Assembly: GCF_037975245.1 (NCBI RefSeq)
Contig: NC_092580.1
Span: forward strand, 30,496,001-30,560,000
Direction of reading: 5' to 3'
DNA length: 64,000 bases
From: Apostichopus japonicus
Taxonomy: Eukaryota; Echinodermata; Holothuroidea; Aspidochirotida; Stichopodidae
Under the pieces are notes generated by a model. That model was not told where the DNA came from. It worked only from the letters and a program-made list of their open reading frames with translations, and made no database searches. Position numbers and translations under genes: made by a program. Of this stretch, positions 23,429-34,060 are shown one piece after another. Each line of letters begins with the position of its first letter. Positions within the stretch are counted from its first letter, which is position 1.

Positions 23429-24059
23429 TTTCCGAGCTCACTGAAACAGATGATGGTCATGGTATGTTGCTTGGGCCACCTACTTCCAAGATGGCGGCCA
23501 GAATCCAAGATGGCCCCCTGGAAAAAAGGAAATTTCATATATATTCATTCCCAAGACCCCCTGTTCCCTTTTTTGATCGGGACCATCAAACCTTCCGTCC
23601 TCCAACGTGTAAATGAAACCGGGCTAGCACCCTGACTATATGTTATGGCTGGTATTCTAATTGTGTCACTTTGGTTCAGGAAGACACTTAGGACTTATTG
23701 GGGAACTTTGAGGTGTGATCGACCGTGGATAGACACTGTCGCAAACCCGTTATTATATGGGAGTTACGAGTGTCATGTAAGACTGATTACATTGAGTCAA
23801 CTATATAATAGGGTAACTTGAGGTAAAACCGACCAGATGTGAATACCGACTCATTGAGAGATTTTGTACGATTGTGCACCCTTCATAAACACAACGTCAA
23901 TTGTGCGAACAACACACGCTAAGCAGGTCACTAGGCATCTGAGGTATTTAAGTCGTTCTTTTCGAACCTGTACCCCAGGGCTACTGTTAGCGAGGATCTC
24001 CAGGAAGACTCGTAGTCTGGTATAGAAAAGGCCCCCCCCCCCCACTCATAGTAAAACTA

Positions 24060-25627
24060 TAGCTTGGGTTCGAATCTCTCCGTTGGTGAGCTCTGGACAG
24101 CGGTAGCAGCGATGAAGAAGGGAAAGTCCCCGGTCCCGATGGCCTCCCTGCTGAGTTCTATATGACCTTCTGGGAGGTTCTCGGTGGGGACTTTAGAGAC
24201 GTGTTCGCTACCGCTTTCCAGTTGAATTACATGAGCCAAACACAGAGGGCTGGAAATATTGTTCTCCTCCCAAAGTCAGGAGACCCTTTGGACCCTAATA
24301 GGTGTACAATAACGCTGTTAAATCTTGACTACAAAATCCTGGCCAAAGCATTAGGAAATCGCTTAGCGGATGTGATGCCGGATATTGTAGGTCCTCTCCA
24401 GACTTGCGCTGTGCGAGTCCTTCGGATTCGTTGGGTCTCGTTACTATATAAGGACGTCACGAGCATGGTCACTGTTAACGGATTTACTTCTGGTCCCATC
24501 CCGGTTCGAAGGGGAGTCCGTCAGGGTTGTCCCCTCTCCCCGTTGTTGTATGTTCTCTTCAGCGAAACGCTCAGTACCTCGCTGAACAGATGCTTGGGGT
24601 TTCGACCTTTCAATGTACCGGGTGAGGCTAGAGTTAAATGCGTGCAACATGCCGATGACGTCACTTGTATTGTGTCGGACCTCGTCTCCTTCAAGCCTTT
24701 ATCGAAGGTTTTGGCCACCTTCCAAGAGGCTACTGGTGCCAGACTTAACAAGTCCAAGACCAAAGGGCTACATTCAGGAGGTTGGCGTGGCCAATCCCTC
24801 CCGTTCGATGCTACTTGGTCAGATGTCATGATCAGGGTAATTGACATCTGGCTAGGTTATGGTGCCCCGGAGGCCACCACTTGGACCGAGAAGTCTGATC
24901 AGGTGGAGGCAAGGCTCGACACATTCAATCGGAGGTCACTCTCCCTCCCTGGGAAGGTTACAGTTGTCAATCGTTTTATTGTTCCTGTCCTTTGATATCC
25001 TGCTACGGTGATCGCTGCATCAGATTATGCCTTGGTGCGATTGGAGAGGATCATTTTTTATTTCATTTGGGGAAAGTGCAAACCAAACCTTGTCAAAAAG
25101 GACCGTTCTGTAAAAGACCCCCTTGAGCGGGTGGGCATGGTTTGGTCTACCTACCATCTTAACTGCGCTTTCTCCGATTGAAAGGTTTTTTCGTTGCGTT
25201 TGAGAATAACTCGTTTGCCTTTTTTGTTAGGTTCTGGGGTGGTTTTCTTTTTCGCCACTACTGGCCCGGATCCTTTTCCAATAACCAGCCAAGGGCGACA
25301 CGCCCTTCGGGGGTGTATACTCAGATTGGTGACTCACTTTGCCATCAAAGAGGAGGGTGGGCCAGATGTTCTGCTGAACGTGGCCCCCTCGGCTTGCCAA
25401 ACCGCCATCTCTCCAGATGTGTGGTGTTCTGTGTGTTGTAAGTCACTAGAAAGCCGTCTCCGGGACTTGGCGAGGAGGATTGCACATGGGGTCCTCATCA
25501 CTAACCATTTTCGCCTAGTCAGGTGGCGATTAGGTTATGGGATTTGTCCCTGTGTGGGCTGTAAAGCCATCAGGACTATGCAACACCTTTTGTTTGAGTG
25601 TCCCTTTGTCTGGTTGGTGTGGGAATG
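24060..25627 (+). mobile_element. Internally deleted Tx1/L1-like LINE
   Basis: The RT frame 24162-24995 contains NIVLLPKSGDPLDPNR, LNLDYKILAKALGNRLADVM, IPVRRGVRQGCPLSPLLYVL and QHADDVTCIVSD. The segment between PLQTCAV and RWVSLLYKDV is missing in frame, which removes the first catalytic Asp region of the palm, and the usual Tyr or Phe before ADD is His. Downstream, after a stop at 24993-24995, a zf-RVT-like C-terminus is seen (RRIAHGVLITNHFRLVRW; CPCVGCKAIRTMQHLLFECP, 25470-25625). Upstream a frameshifted PGPDGLPAEFY precedes the RT. It is non-functional. Confidence 0.8.
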
Positions 25628-26540
25628 ATGGTTTCACGCCTTCATTATTGGTGTTATTGGTTGTTATTGTTGTTGTTTTGGTTATTAGTGTTATTGGTTG
25701 ACCTTAGATGACTAGTGACCTAACTTAGCGTGTGTTGTTCGCAGAATTGTCGTTGTGTTTATGAGGGGGGGGGGGTGGGATGTACCTCAGATGACTAGTG
25801 ACCTAACTTAGCGTGTGTTGTTCGCACAATTGACGTTGTGTTTATGAAGGGTGCACAATCGTACAAAATCTCTCAATGAGTCGGTATTCATCTGGTCGGT
25901 TTTCCCTCAAGTTACCCTATTATATATTTGACTCAATGTAATCAGTCTTACATGACACTCGTTACTCCCATATAATAACGGGCTTTGCGACAGTGTCTAT
26001 CCACGGTCGATCACACCTCAAAGTTCCCCAATAAGTCCTAAGTGTCTTCCTGAGCCAAAGTGACACAATTAGAATACCAGCCATAACATATAGTCAGGGT
26101 GCTAGCCCGGTTTCATTTACGCGTTGGAGGACGGAAGGTTTGATGGTCCCGATCAGAAACGGGCACAGGGGGTCTGGGGATTGAATATATATGAAATTTC
26201 CTTTTTTTTTCCAGGGGCCATCTTGGATTTTGGCCGCCATCTTGGAAGTGGGTTAGTCAAGCAACATGCCATGGTCATCATCTGTTTCAGTGACCCCGGA
26301 AACACCTGAATTGACCCCTCATTTGTTCATCTCCGATTTTTACAGCCAGATATATGGCATTTCCTTTTTTTCTGGCGGCCATCTTGGATTTTGACCGCCA
26401 TCTTGAAAAATCTGAACTGATAAAGTGGGTTCCACGGATAAAATCGATAGATAGGTCGAAAAGAAACTCCATGCCAAATTTGGTACTTTTGTCCGGCCGG
26501 TAACGTTAAGCCTGAAAATTGTTGCTAAGCCACCTGACTA

Positions 26541-26976
26541 AAGTACTATCTAAGCGGAGCGCCATCATCGGTTGGCGCGCAGCGTACCAAGAAAATTTCA
26601 GATTTCAATATCTGCCAGATCGTTGGAGATGGCACTTGCCAGGCTGGATAGCAGCCATCTGGTTGCGTGATTTCGGGAGAAAATTACAAATTCGTCACTC
26701 ATGAAATCTGCAATAAAGTTCATGCGACCTTCACTTTTGGTGGATTATTTCTTTTAGTGATTCCAATTGACAAGAACAATTAGAACCCAGTGCAAGTTTA
26801 CAAATGATGCGGCGAACTGGAACTCCAGCCCCATTTTGCCCTATGTTTCAGGATAAAATACCCCTCATTTGTTCGAACCCATGACAACTAACAATCTGTG
26901 AATAAATATACTTCGAAATGGGCACATTATATTGCACCAAGTCGGTAAAGGAATTACCCCAGGGCCTCAGAAATAG
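26541..26976. other. No gene recognised
   Basis: Spacer between the fold-back element and the next MITE; nothing recognised. Confidence 0.5.
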
Positions 26977-26984
26977 GCCTATAG

Positions 26985-27332
26985 CAGGGGTGGGCAACCT
27001 TTTTGAATGAATGGGCCAGATTTTAGGAGTGAAAGATTGAAAGGGCCGCACCTAACCAACGACCTGCTGTTGATTTCAAACCTTTGCTTCCGAGGACGTT
27101 CAAGCAATAGATGTGCGTACTACTCTGTATTCACAAAAACATAATGTCAATACAGTCCAGTCGATAATAAATGGTGATAATAGACCTGACAGCATCATTA
27201 GTGCAGATAAATTCTAAGCAGCTAGTTCGTTTTATGTGATGATGTAAAATAGATTGATTTTTCTTAAGACATCTCACGGGCCGCAAAAAATCACTGGCAT
27301 GTGGCCAGCGGGCCGTAGTTTGCCCACCCCTG
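26985..27332. mobile_element. Non-autonomous hAT element (MITE), 348 bp
   Basis: It begins CAGGGGTGGGCAACC and ends GTTTGCCCACCCCTG, flanked by the perfect octamer GCCTATAG (26977-26984 and 27333-27340). The interior has GGGCCGCA-type motifs near both ends. This TIR type (CAGGGGTGGGCAA) is widespread in animal hAT elements. Confidence 0.92.
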
Positions 27333-27340
27333 GCCTATAG

Positions 27341-27909
27341 GAACGATGTCCCAAAATGTCCCCGGACATATAGGCGAAGGAAGCTATCCGCCGCGACTGC
27401 ATGTGAGTTTCTCGACTTGCCGTCCTGGGAGTCATACCACAAATGGTGCATTTCCTCATACGCCATTATTAATAATAATTTAAATAACTAACTAATTAGG
27501 CACAGACCAGATCCGAGTTCGTATATTGAGCTTAGCGAAAATTTGGCCAAAAGTCGTCATATACGCCAGCATGTTAAACCACCAATGACTTTTAATGCCA
27601 CCCGTGACACACTTCCAATGGGACTGTGTCAGTTTAAATGTTTTGCTAGGTCTACGAGAATACATTTCTATGAAATTTGAAACAAGAATGGCAAGACAAA
27701 CCACTTTAATTATGTTTTCAGGACCTCACACACGCGCATGTATCGTCAGACTTAGAAAAGGTCCCATGTGAGTGGTGACTAAAGTGATGAAGGCATCAAA
27801 ATAAATCAGCGGTTGTTCGTTGGAGTCCTCACGCAAGTTACCTCGGTTGCTAGGTGGATCTGCATCTGGTAATCGGGTGAATTCTGGTCGGAGCGTAGTA
27901 TGTAACCAC
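27341..27909. other. No gene recognised
   Basis: Short opposed frames only; no conserved motif. Nothing supported. Confidence 0.5.
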
Positions 27910-27917
27910 CGTGTACC

Positions 27918-28817
27918 CAGGGACGTAGCTAAGGCCTTATGATTGGGGGGGGGGTAGTGGCTGAAAATCCAACTAGATGGGTTTTGAAGGAAGAAAATTC
28001 CGACAGCTGATTTGTACCCCCCCCCCCCACACCTCGCGCTACTCGTCAACGATACGGTCAGTGTCAGTCAGACACCCAATCTTTCGCGACTGTACTTTTG
28101 TTCCGAACTTTTTTTCGATACATTTGTACCAACTGGCACTCATTTCACAAACTTATTAGCCCCCCCCCCACCCCAACCAAATATTTTTTTGAAAATTCGG
28201 GCAATATGCTGATAACATTTCGGGCCCCTACTGAAGGAAGATAATTTGCAATGTGTTTTCAGTGGTTAAAGTCATATTATTATTACCATTGATATTGTAA
28301 CGATTTCCCCAATAATTCTAACCAATATGGAAATAAGACGGAAAATGATTGTATGTTATTTGCATGCGATGTAAAAACCGATGCATGTCTACATGATATG
28401 CACATTAACATGTGGAACGCGCGCTAAGCGCGCGAAAAATGTTGGTTATATTTTTTGAGCAAGTCGTTACAACCCCCCCCCCCCCCCAATCAAACTGGGC
28501 TTCTAAACCTATGACGGTAGTTCTATTAGGCATTTTTTGGGAGTATTCAAAATCATACGAAGTTTTGTACGGTGGAGTATAAGAATCGCGAGATACAATT
28601 TCTCAAAGTGGCAAGTAAAACGTGGTAAATATAACGGATTAAAGGTCAATTTTGACCACAATTTTTAGGTCATGCACAATCACAGGAATAAATGCATAGG
28701 CCTAGATAAGCTAGAGTGCGACTGTCGGAAATTCCGACTACAATTTTCCAACTATCGTCAGTTTTACCTAGTTTGGGGTGAGACACCCCACCCCCTCCCC
28801 CTCTAGCGACGTCCCTG
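27918..28817. mobile_element. hAT element (900 bp) with a second hAT copy nested inside
   Basis: Ends CAGGGACGTAGCT (27918-27930) and AGCGACGTCCCTG (28805-28817) are flanked by the perfect octamer CGTGTACC (27910-27917 and 28818-28825). C-runs and G-runs are frequent inside. No transposase frame. The middle holds a reversed copy of the 44.9-kb MITE family. Confidence 0.88.
28155..28512 (-). mobile_element. Nested, reversed and decayed copy of the 44.9-kb hAT MITE family
   Basis: Read on the minus strand it follows the 44886-45296 element block by block: a degenerate CATAGGTTTAGAAGC end, the GTAACGACTTG block, a GC-rich hairpin (CGCGCGCTAAGCGCGCG on the plus strand, about 28420), the AACCAATATGG/ATTGGTTA region, and the CAGTAGG-CCCGAAA end region. 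The distal end is missing. Confidence 0.75.
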
Positions 28818-28825
28818 CGTGTACC

Positions 28826-29036
28826 CAGTGTTCTCACTGTGGAGTAAACTCCGGTATCACTCAACAAGGTTACATGGGATGCGCTGCCATGGAATATGCT
28901 CCCTATTTCATTTCCCCAATATTAGGGAACGGGCACCGTCTTTGAAACACCATCTACAACTAAACAACAACTATGTACAAGCTTTGGCTCTAGCTATGAA
29001 GTGCTGTCTCTTATGATAATGACTGAGCGCACTAGT
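28826..29036. other. Possible LINE 3' scrap
   Basis: One frame reads WNMLPISFP / RERAPSLKHHLQLNN, reminiscent of the 'WN.LP..IR...SL..FK..L' end of CR1-group reverse transcriptases. It is too short and shifted to be sure. Confidence 0.3.
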
Positions 29037-29039
29037 TTT

Positions 29040-29440
29040 CTACTGGACTCGCCCGCAGATGCGGCGTCTGTTATCCGATGAACCAACGAACTTCTCTGCT
29101 AACTCCTCAGACTTCAACTGGGCTAGACGTTCGCGGTGAATATGGCACACCATCACATGGTTCAGCTTCTGTCATGGCTTCTGAGTCATGGTGCTCCGTA
29201 GCAATGTCTTTAAACGCCTCAAAGCACTAAAAGATCTCTCGGATGCCGTCGAACTGGTGGAGGAGACGAGGAGCAACCGCAAGAGAGCTTAGACTTCACC
29301 AAGCATAGCCCGTACCGCTGGATTCATCGACTTGAATATTTGTCTATACATTTCAACCGACGACGACTGGAACTGGCCTCGAAAGAAAGGCAGACTAAGC
29401 TTAAGATTGTCGGAGATCTCAGGGTACCAACTCACGAGAT
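29040..29440 (-). pseudogene. hAT transposase C-terminal dimerisation domain, degenerate
   Basis: The minus-strand frame reads YPEISDNLKLSLPFFRGQFQ, EMYRQIFKSMNPAVRAMLGE, stop, ALLRLLLVSSTSSTASERSF, SALRRLKTLLRSTMTQK, stop, LNHVMVCHIHRERLAQL, ending RRRICGRVQ and TAG at 29042-29040. The ASERSFSALRRLKT...RSTM..K.LN core is the hallmark of the hAT C-terminal (ZMYM1/TTF-type) dimerisation region. Two in-frame stops (about 29288 and 29190) and absence of the upstream catalytic part make it a relic. It is the only trace of a hAT transposase in the window, although at least four hAT MITEs with target duplications are present. Confidence 0.75.
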
Positions 29441-29527
29441 CTGGGTGGAATTATCCATTCAGCAAAATTGAGTGATATTCGATGATATGAATCCTGAGAT
29501 GTGTAAGCCCTTACCAAATAGAGCCAC

Positions 29528-29638
29528 GACACTACTCTTTTCCAAATGTGTGTGTGGGGGGGGACATTTGATATTGTTTTCCCCACCCATCGAAATGTGG
29601 TAGGGACGTGTCCCCCCTGGATTGACGCCCATGGTGAG
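29528..29638 (-). mobile_element. Fragment with hAT/MITE-type end
   Basis: The minus strand begins GGGCGTCAATCCAGGGGGGA near 29632, close to the CAGGGGCGTCAATCC end at 22271, and is followed by a G-run. It interrupts the LINE coding frame just after KTLKWNP. The opposite end was not found. It may be the 5' end of the element to which the transposase relic belongs. Confidence 0.45.
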
Positions 29639-29639
29639 G

Positions 29640-30835
29640 GGTTCCACTTCAAAGTCTTCAAGATCTCAGTGACGCTGGATTTTCTACGGAAATCTCGAGT
29701 TACAAAGCGTGCTGCATTCCTTAGAATTTTTTCTATTTTATCTTGGTCTGAGACCTTATATGGGTCCCAAATTTGAGCTGAATATTCAAGAGTAGAACGA
29801 CACATAGACATATAAGCCAATTCACGTAATTCTGGTGGGCAGGAGCGCAAATTCCTATTTAGGAAGCCAAGGTACGTTCTGCTGGTCCTAGAGCAAATCT
29901 TATCAATATGAGTAGAAAAAGATAAATTGTCACTAAACAGGATACAAAGATAAGTTTGCGCAGTGACGCACTCCAATATTTGATTGTATATGGGGAAAGA
30001 ACACAGATCTTGCCCTGCTACGCTTTGTAGATATCATGAAGCATTTAGAGGGATTGAATTTCATGTCCCAAAGCGTAGCCCAGGATTCAAGGGCCTTCAG
30101 ATCTTTCTGGAGGATGAGATGGTCGTCAAATGAGTGAAAAGGCCTATACAGCAAAGCATCATCCGCAAATAAACGAAGTTGCGATTTAATGTGATAAGTA
30201 ATGTCGTTTATATAGCATAAGAACAGAACTGGACCAAGACAGGTGGCTCGTGGAACACCTGAGAGAACAGGAGCGGATGTTGATGATATACCATCGATAA
30301 TCACACTTTGAGTCCTATGTGACAAGAAACTATTGATCCAACAGGAGAGATCTCCCCGAATTCAATAATGGCCGATCTTGGCCAGCAATTTACGATGAGA
30401 AACTACATCAAATGCCTTAGAGAAGTCAAGAATATTTATATCAACCTGGGTATTCTTATCATAATAGTGATCTAAATCTGAAATAGTCATGAGAAGCTGA
30501 GTAGTACACAAACGACTTCTTCTAAAACCATGTTGTAGGTCTGTTAAAATGGCATGATTGTACAAATGATCCATAATGTGTTTTACCACTATTTGTTCTA
30601 ACAACTTCGAACAGACACACGTTAGAGAGACTGGACGGTAATTGGATGCAAGATGTTTATCATCCTTCTTAAATAGGAGCGATTTTAGCATTAGTCCAAT
30701 CGGATGGTACAGCACCATCAGACAATGACTGGTTAAACAATGAAGCAAGAATTGGAGCAAGTTCGATAGCTAGCTATGAGTCAATAGACGGTTAGGAATA
30801 TTGTCTGGCCCGGAAGCCTTAGACTCAACACTATT
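29640..30835 (-). mobile_element. Degenerate CR1/Jockey-like LINE reverse transcriptase
   Basis: Minus-strand blocks in three frames: SKASGPDNIPNRLL (about 30815), SNYRPVSLTCVCSKLLEQ and INILDFSKAFDVVSHRKLL (30362-30670), VLSGVPRATCLGPVLFLCYI and LRLFADDALLYRPF (29933-30325), then LCILFSDNLSFSTHIDKIC and RNAARFVTRDFRRKSSVTE (29640-29976). The catalytic DFSKAFD and FADD motifs are still readable, but stops near 30360 and a shift near 29970 inactivate it. The usual GVPQG is GVPRA. Confidence 0.8.
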
Positions 30836-30890
30836 TGATAACCATGGAGCTGCTACTCTAACGTTAGAGTAGCAGCTCCCTGATATAACC
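30836..30890. mobile_element. 34-bp perfect palindrome, micro-insertion
   Basis: GGAGCTGCTACTCTAAC followed directly by its reverse complement (30846-30879), extended to near-matching ends CATGG.../...CCCTG. Flanks TGATAACC (30836-30843) and ATATAACC (30883-30890) agree at six of eight bases. It lies inside a LINE relic, immediately upstream of the conserved RT part, so it interrupts older sequence. Confidence 0.6.
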
Positions 30891-31985
30891 ATCCATTTCA
30901 TATGAAAATGAGACGCAAATAGTCAGTGTATTTAATTATCATGATTTCGGATGAACACAGAAACATCAAGTTTGACTCAATATCAGGTAATGCCCATGTC
31001 AGAGTTAAACTACTATCGTATATCTAAACAAAGCAGACAACGGTAAGTTATGTTAAGATGATGGTTACGGGTCGAATCTCTGCAAATTTATCATTTTCGA
31101 GGCCCCTGAACTTCTTGCAAACAAATGCACTTTTAACTCACAGTAGGCGGACTTTCTCTTAATACCAAATATTAACCAATTAACAAGCGTGAGATTAGGA
31201 CATATGAAGTATACGAAAGATTTTAAAACGACACTCCATCAAAATACGAATACATAAGGAGCTTTTATTCTGTTTTCTTATAGACATATTGTGTATGATA
31301 TCATTTTGATCTAAATGCAAGTCTTAAAAATTGGATGAAACTAAAGCAATAGAAAACGAAATATTATGGTGCTTATAAACTCTCAGGCATCAACTGAGTT
31401 GATTTGTAATTTAAGCAAAGTAAGCTCTTTGGGGTAAAAATCAGTTTAATGGGTTTTAAAAGTTGTGTACAGTGTCCTAATTTTAGCATTGTCTATTTCG
31501 CCTTCTCTAGTCGATTCTGCAAATCTCAAAGCGCTTAGCTCCCCCAATGAAAAACTTCCCATGCGGACTGCATCCTCTCGCACAGAAGCAGATACATTAA
31601 GCCGAGACAACTTTTCGGTTTTTCTTTATACTGTGTAAATCAGTTATCCACAAAAGACCGAAGGAGTTTTCTCACAGATTAGTTGAAAGAAATTCAGGCT
31701 CTGAAATGAAGTCATGAACACTAACCACGAAACAAACATTCCAAATTTATCATAATTTGAAGGAAAAATCAATAAAAAATTATGATAGGCAAGTAAGACT
31801 TTTGAGGGACCTCACAGAACCACTTACTATACAATCAACTTCCTGAAGATCGGAATGTTTTTTTTTATATCTAATATAAAGATAGTTTACATTTGATAAA
31901 TTACCATCATAACAAACAATAATTTAGAAATTGGGCTAGTCAAGTAACAAAGTCGAACATTGTCTCTTCCATACATATTGTCACC
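30891..31985. other. No gene; contains a dispersed repeat
   Basis: No coding signal. The stretch at about 31655-31810 (GGAG.TTTCTCACAGATTAGT, CATTCCAAATTTA, AAATTATGATAGGCAA) resembles 46895-47040 in the GPCR-A intron in the same orientation, so it is a dispersed repeat of unknown class. Confidence 0.5.
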
Positions 31986-31989
31986 TTGC

Positions 31990-33340
31990 TTTTTTTCTAC
32001 CACCGAAATCGTCTAATGGAATTGATGCATGCATCAGTGTCCAAGGAATGGGCAACTTCCAAATGTACTGCTCTGGAGGAAAAGCAGGTGAAAATCACAC
32101 CATAACGTTTCACTTCAGACCGCCCCCTACACACCATCAAGGGACCAAAATAGTCCATGCCACAGTGAGTGAAAGGTGATAATTCTGCTTCAATTATGTT
32201 GCTTGGTAAATCTGCCATCAGTTGCTCGCAAGGTTTAGCTTGGTATACTTTCGACAACTGACACAATTTGTGGCCACTGCCTTTGCTAACTGGCTTCCTC
32301 CATAAATCCAAAATTTCTCCCTTAACTTAGCCAGAATGCTACTTCTGCCCAAGTGGCCGACTGCAGAATGCGCATCTCGCACAATCAGAACCGTGACTTG
32401 CGACGCTTTCGGTAGAACCATTGGGTGCTTTGTTCCATAGGGCAAGTCAGCTTTAATAAGTCTACCCCAATGCGGATGACTCCCTTGGCAGTTAGCATAG
32501 GAGAATACTTAAACAGAGGACTTCCTCTAGCCACAACATTCCCATTCGACAGAGCTTCTATCTCCTCTGAGTACACCTTTCTTTGAACATCCTTTACAAT
32601 GATTGCTTCACTTTCATCTAACAGTTTAGGAGTCAATCGTTGAATACCTTCAAATTCTCCTGTTGATCTACCAATCAATTTCAAGAACTTCTTCGTTGCC
32701 AAGCAAACCCAAGCCATTACTCTCCTTAAAGTCAACCAATTGGATATCCTCGTCACTAAGACATCTGTAACGGTAGGCTCTTCGCACCTCAGAGATGCGC
32801 AGCTCACCTTCACTTCTGGATCACCTTCTTCCATGCTCCTAGCAATTATCTGTTTTGGCCACTCTGATTCTTTCTTCCTTAAGAAGTGTGGTCCACCAAA
32901 CCAAATACTGTTGTTAAATATGCTTGTCGTCTTAACACATCTAGACGGTAGGTCGGCTGGGTTCATCTTGGTAGCCACATGGTGCCACCGGGATGGAGTG
33001 GACACTTCTCTGATGACCTGAATGCGATTTGCCACAATGGTATGATACCTTGCTTTATCATTAGAGATATATCTCAGTACGGCTGTACTTTCTGTCCAGT
33101 ATAGAACCCTGTCGATCTTTAAGTCTATTTCCCTCTGCACAATAGCAGCCATTCTCACAGCCAAAGTAGCAGCAGTGAGCTCTAGCCTGGGAATGGTTAT
33201 TTTCTTCAGAGGGGCTACCCTTGCCTTTGCAAACACGAAAGAACATTGTAGGTCACCAACACAATTAGTCTGCTTTAGATATATTACACATTCATAACCT
33301 ATCACCTATCTCACTGGCTTCAGCAAAAAACGTGTAGGTA
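31990..33340 (-). mobile_element. BEL/Pao retrotransposon pol fragment
   Basis: Minus-strand frames contain an RNase H-like part (VAPLKKITIPRLELTAATLA; VLYWTESTAVLRYI; RWHHVATKMNPADLPSR). A linker and integrase zinc-binding region follow (LPYGTKHPMVLPKASQVT; AHSAVGHLGRSSILAKLREK; CVSCRK), then the start of the integrase core (SPFTHCGMDYFGPLMV; SSRAVHLEVAHSLDTDA). The order and motifs are those of BEL/Pao elements. Frame breaks occur near 32400 and 32250, and gag, protease, RT and LTRs are not seen. The copy is dead. Confidence 0.85.
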
Positions 33341-33414
33341 CCTGGCCTTAGATGCAATTTGGTGCTCCAAATAAGATTTTTGTCTCATTTCGAAATGAAA
33401 AAGGGGTTTTCAGA

Positions 33415-33515
33415 CTCGCGAGGCGGGGGGGGGGGCGGAATGATACTTCTGCCCCTCCACATTTTTCACTGTGGGGGGGGCTGGCGCCCCTAGCCCCCGG
33501 TTCCTACGCCCTTGA
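33415..33515. mobile_element. Orphan MITE end
   Basis: G-run, CCCC-rich body and a terminal GGTTCCTACGCCCTTG, resembling the inverted-repeat ends of the hAT MITEs in this window. No matching left end or target duplication could be found, so it is a truncated piece. Confidence 0.4.
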
Positions 33516-33884
33516 ATAAGCACACAAATCCTGACGAGTTATCAAGACTGCCATATAGCCCAGATGACTGCGATTGTTCCGACGGTGCTACTGTTTTAGC
33601 CGATCTTCCGTGTTTGTGTTGCTAAAATGTTTGAAGAAACTTCAATCTTGGTCAGAGTTCACAAAAAATCGATAACGTCGAGCCGCTTGCTTTTCAAATA
33701 AACAAGTTGACGAAGTTAACCAAAAATGCAAAATGCATTGAGGTATCGATGAATTCATTGCACCACACTTCTGCTTGTTAAACAGAAATGGCTGCTGTTA
33801 CAATGTAAATGAACCGAAGCACTTATGATGTCTAAATACACTATGGCATGATAAACACAGGTCAGTCTACTGTACCTGGCAATA

Positions 33885-34060
33885 CACATCTCCACCAAAA
33901 ACAAAATGGGTCTTGTACTCAATGTGATGCATGTAAAAACCAAATATGAGAAGTTTCCACGATTTCCATCGTTAGGTATTATGTAAAGGGTTTTCAGAGT
34001 TTGACCTCTCGTGACCTCAATGAGATTTAACCTCACAAACAACAAGATACCTTTACTCTA
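33885..34060. repeat. Dispersed repeat, copy 1
   Basis: Shares with 35100-35300, in the same direction, an ACCAAAAACAA...TACTCAA.GTG block and a GGTTTTCA...TTGACC...GTGACC...AATGA block. The order of the two blocks is rotated between the copies, as if each were cut from a longer repeated unit. Class unknown. Confidence 0.5.

Larger units (their letters stand above)
22346..26540. mobile_element. Fold-back DNA element with long inverted arms
   Basis: The outer ends TAGTCAGGTGGCTTAGCAAC (22346-22365) and its reverse complement (26521-26540) begin two long inverted arms. The left is 22346 to about 23946 (with a nested LINE) and the right about 25782-26540. The arms share the GACAAAAGTACC block, paired AAGATGGCGGCC motifs, and a stretch ending near GTCACTAG.CATCTGAGG. 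The left arm holds an extra copy of a roughly 150-bp block, and the right arm has a 75-bp duplication (25701-25765 and 25787-25850). A possible 3-bp duplication (AAG) flanks the ends, which is too short to be decisive. No transposase is encoded. The interior is a decayed Tx1-like LINE. Confidence 0.75.

Noticed and set aside
27950-28030. Assembly gap or error at the G/C homopolymers
   Set aside because: Such runs recur at homologous places in several MITE copies, so they are a real feature of the elements, though exact lengths may be unreliable.
33415-33515. Complete MITE
   Set aside because: Only one end (GGTTCCTACGCCCTTG) could be found; no partner or target duplication.
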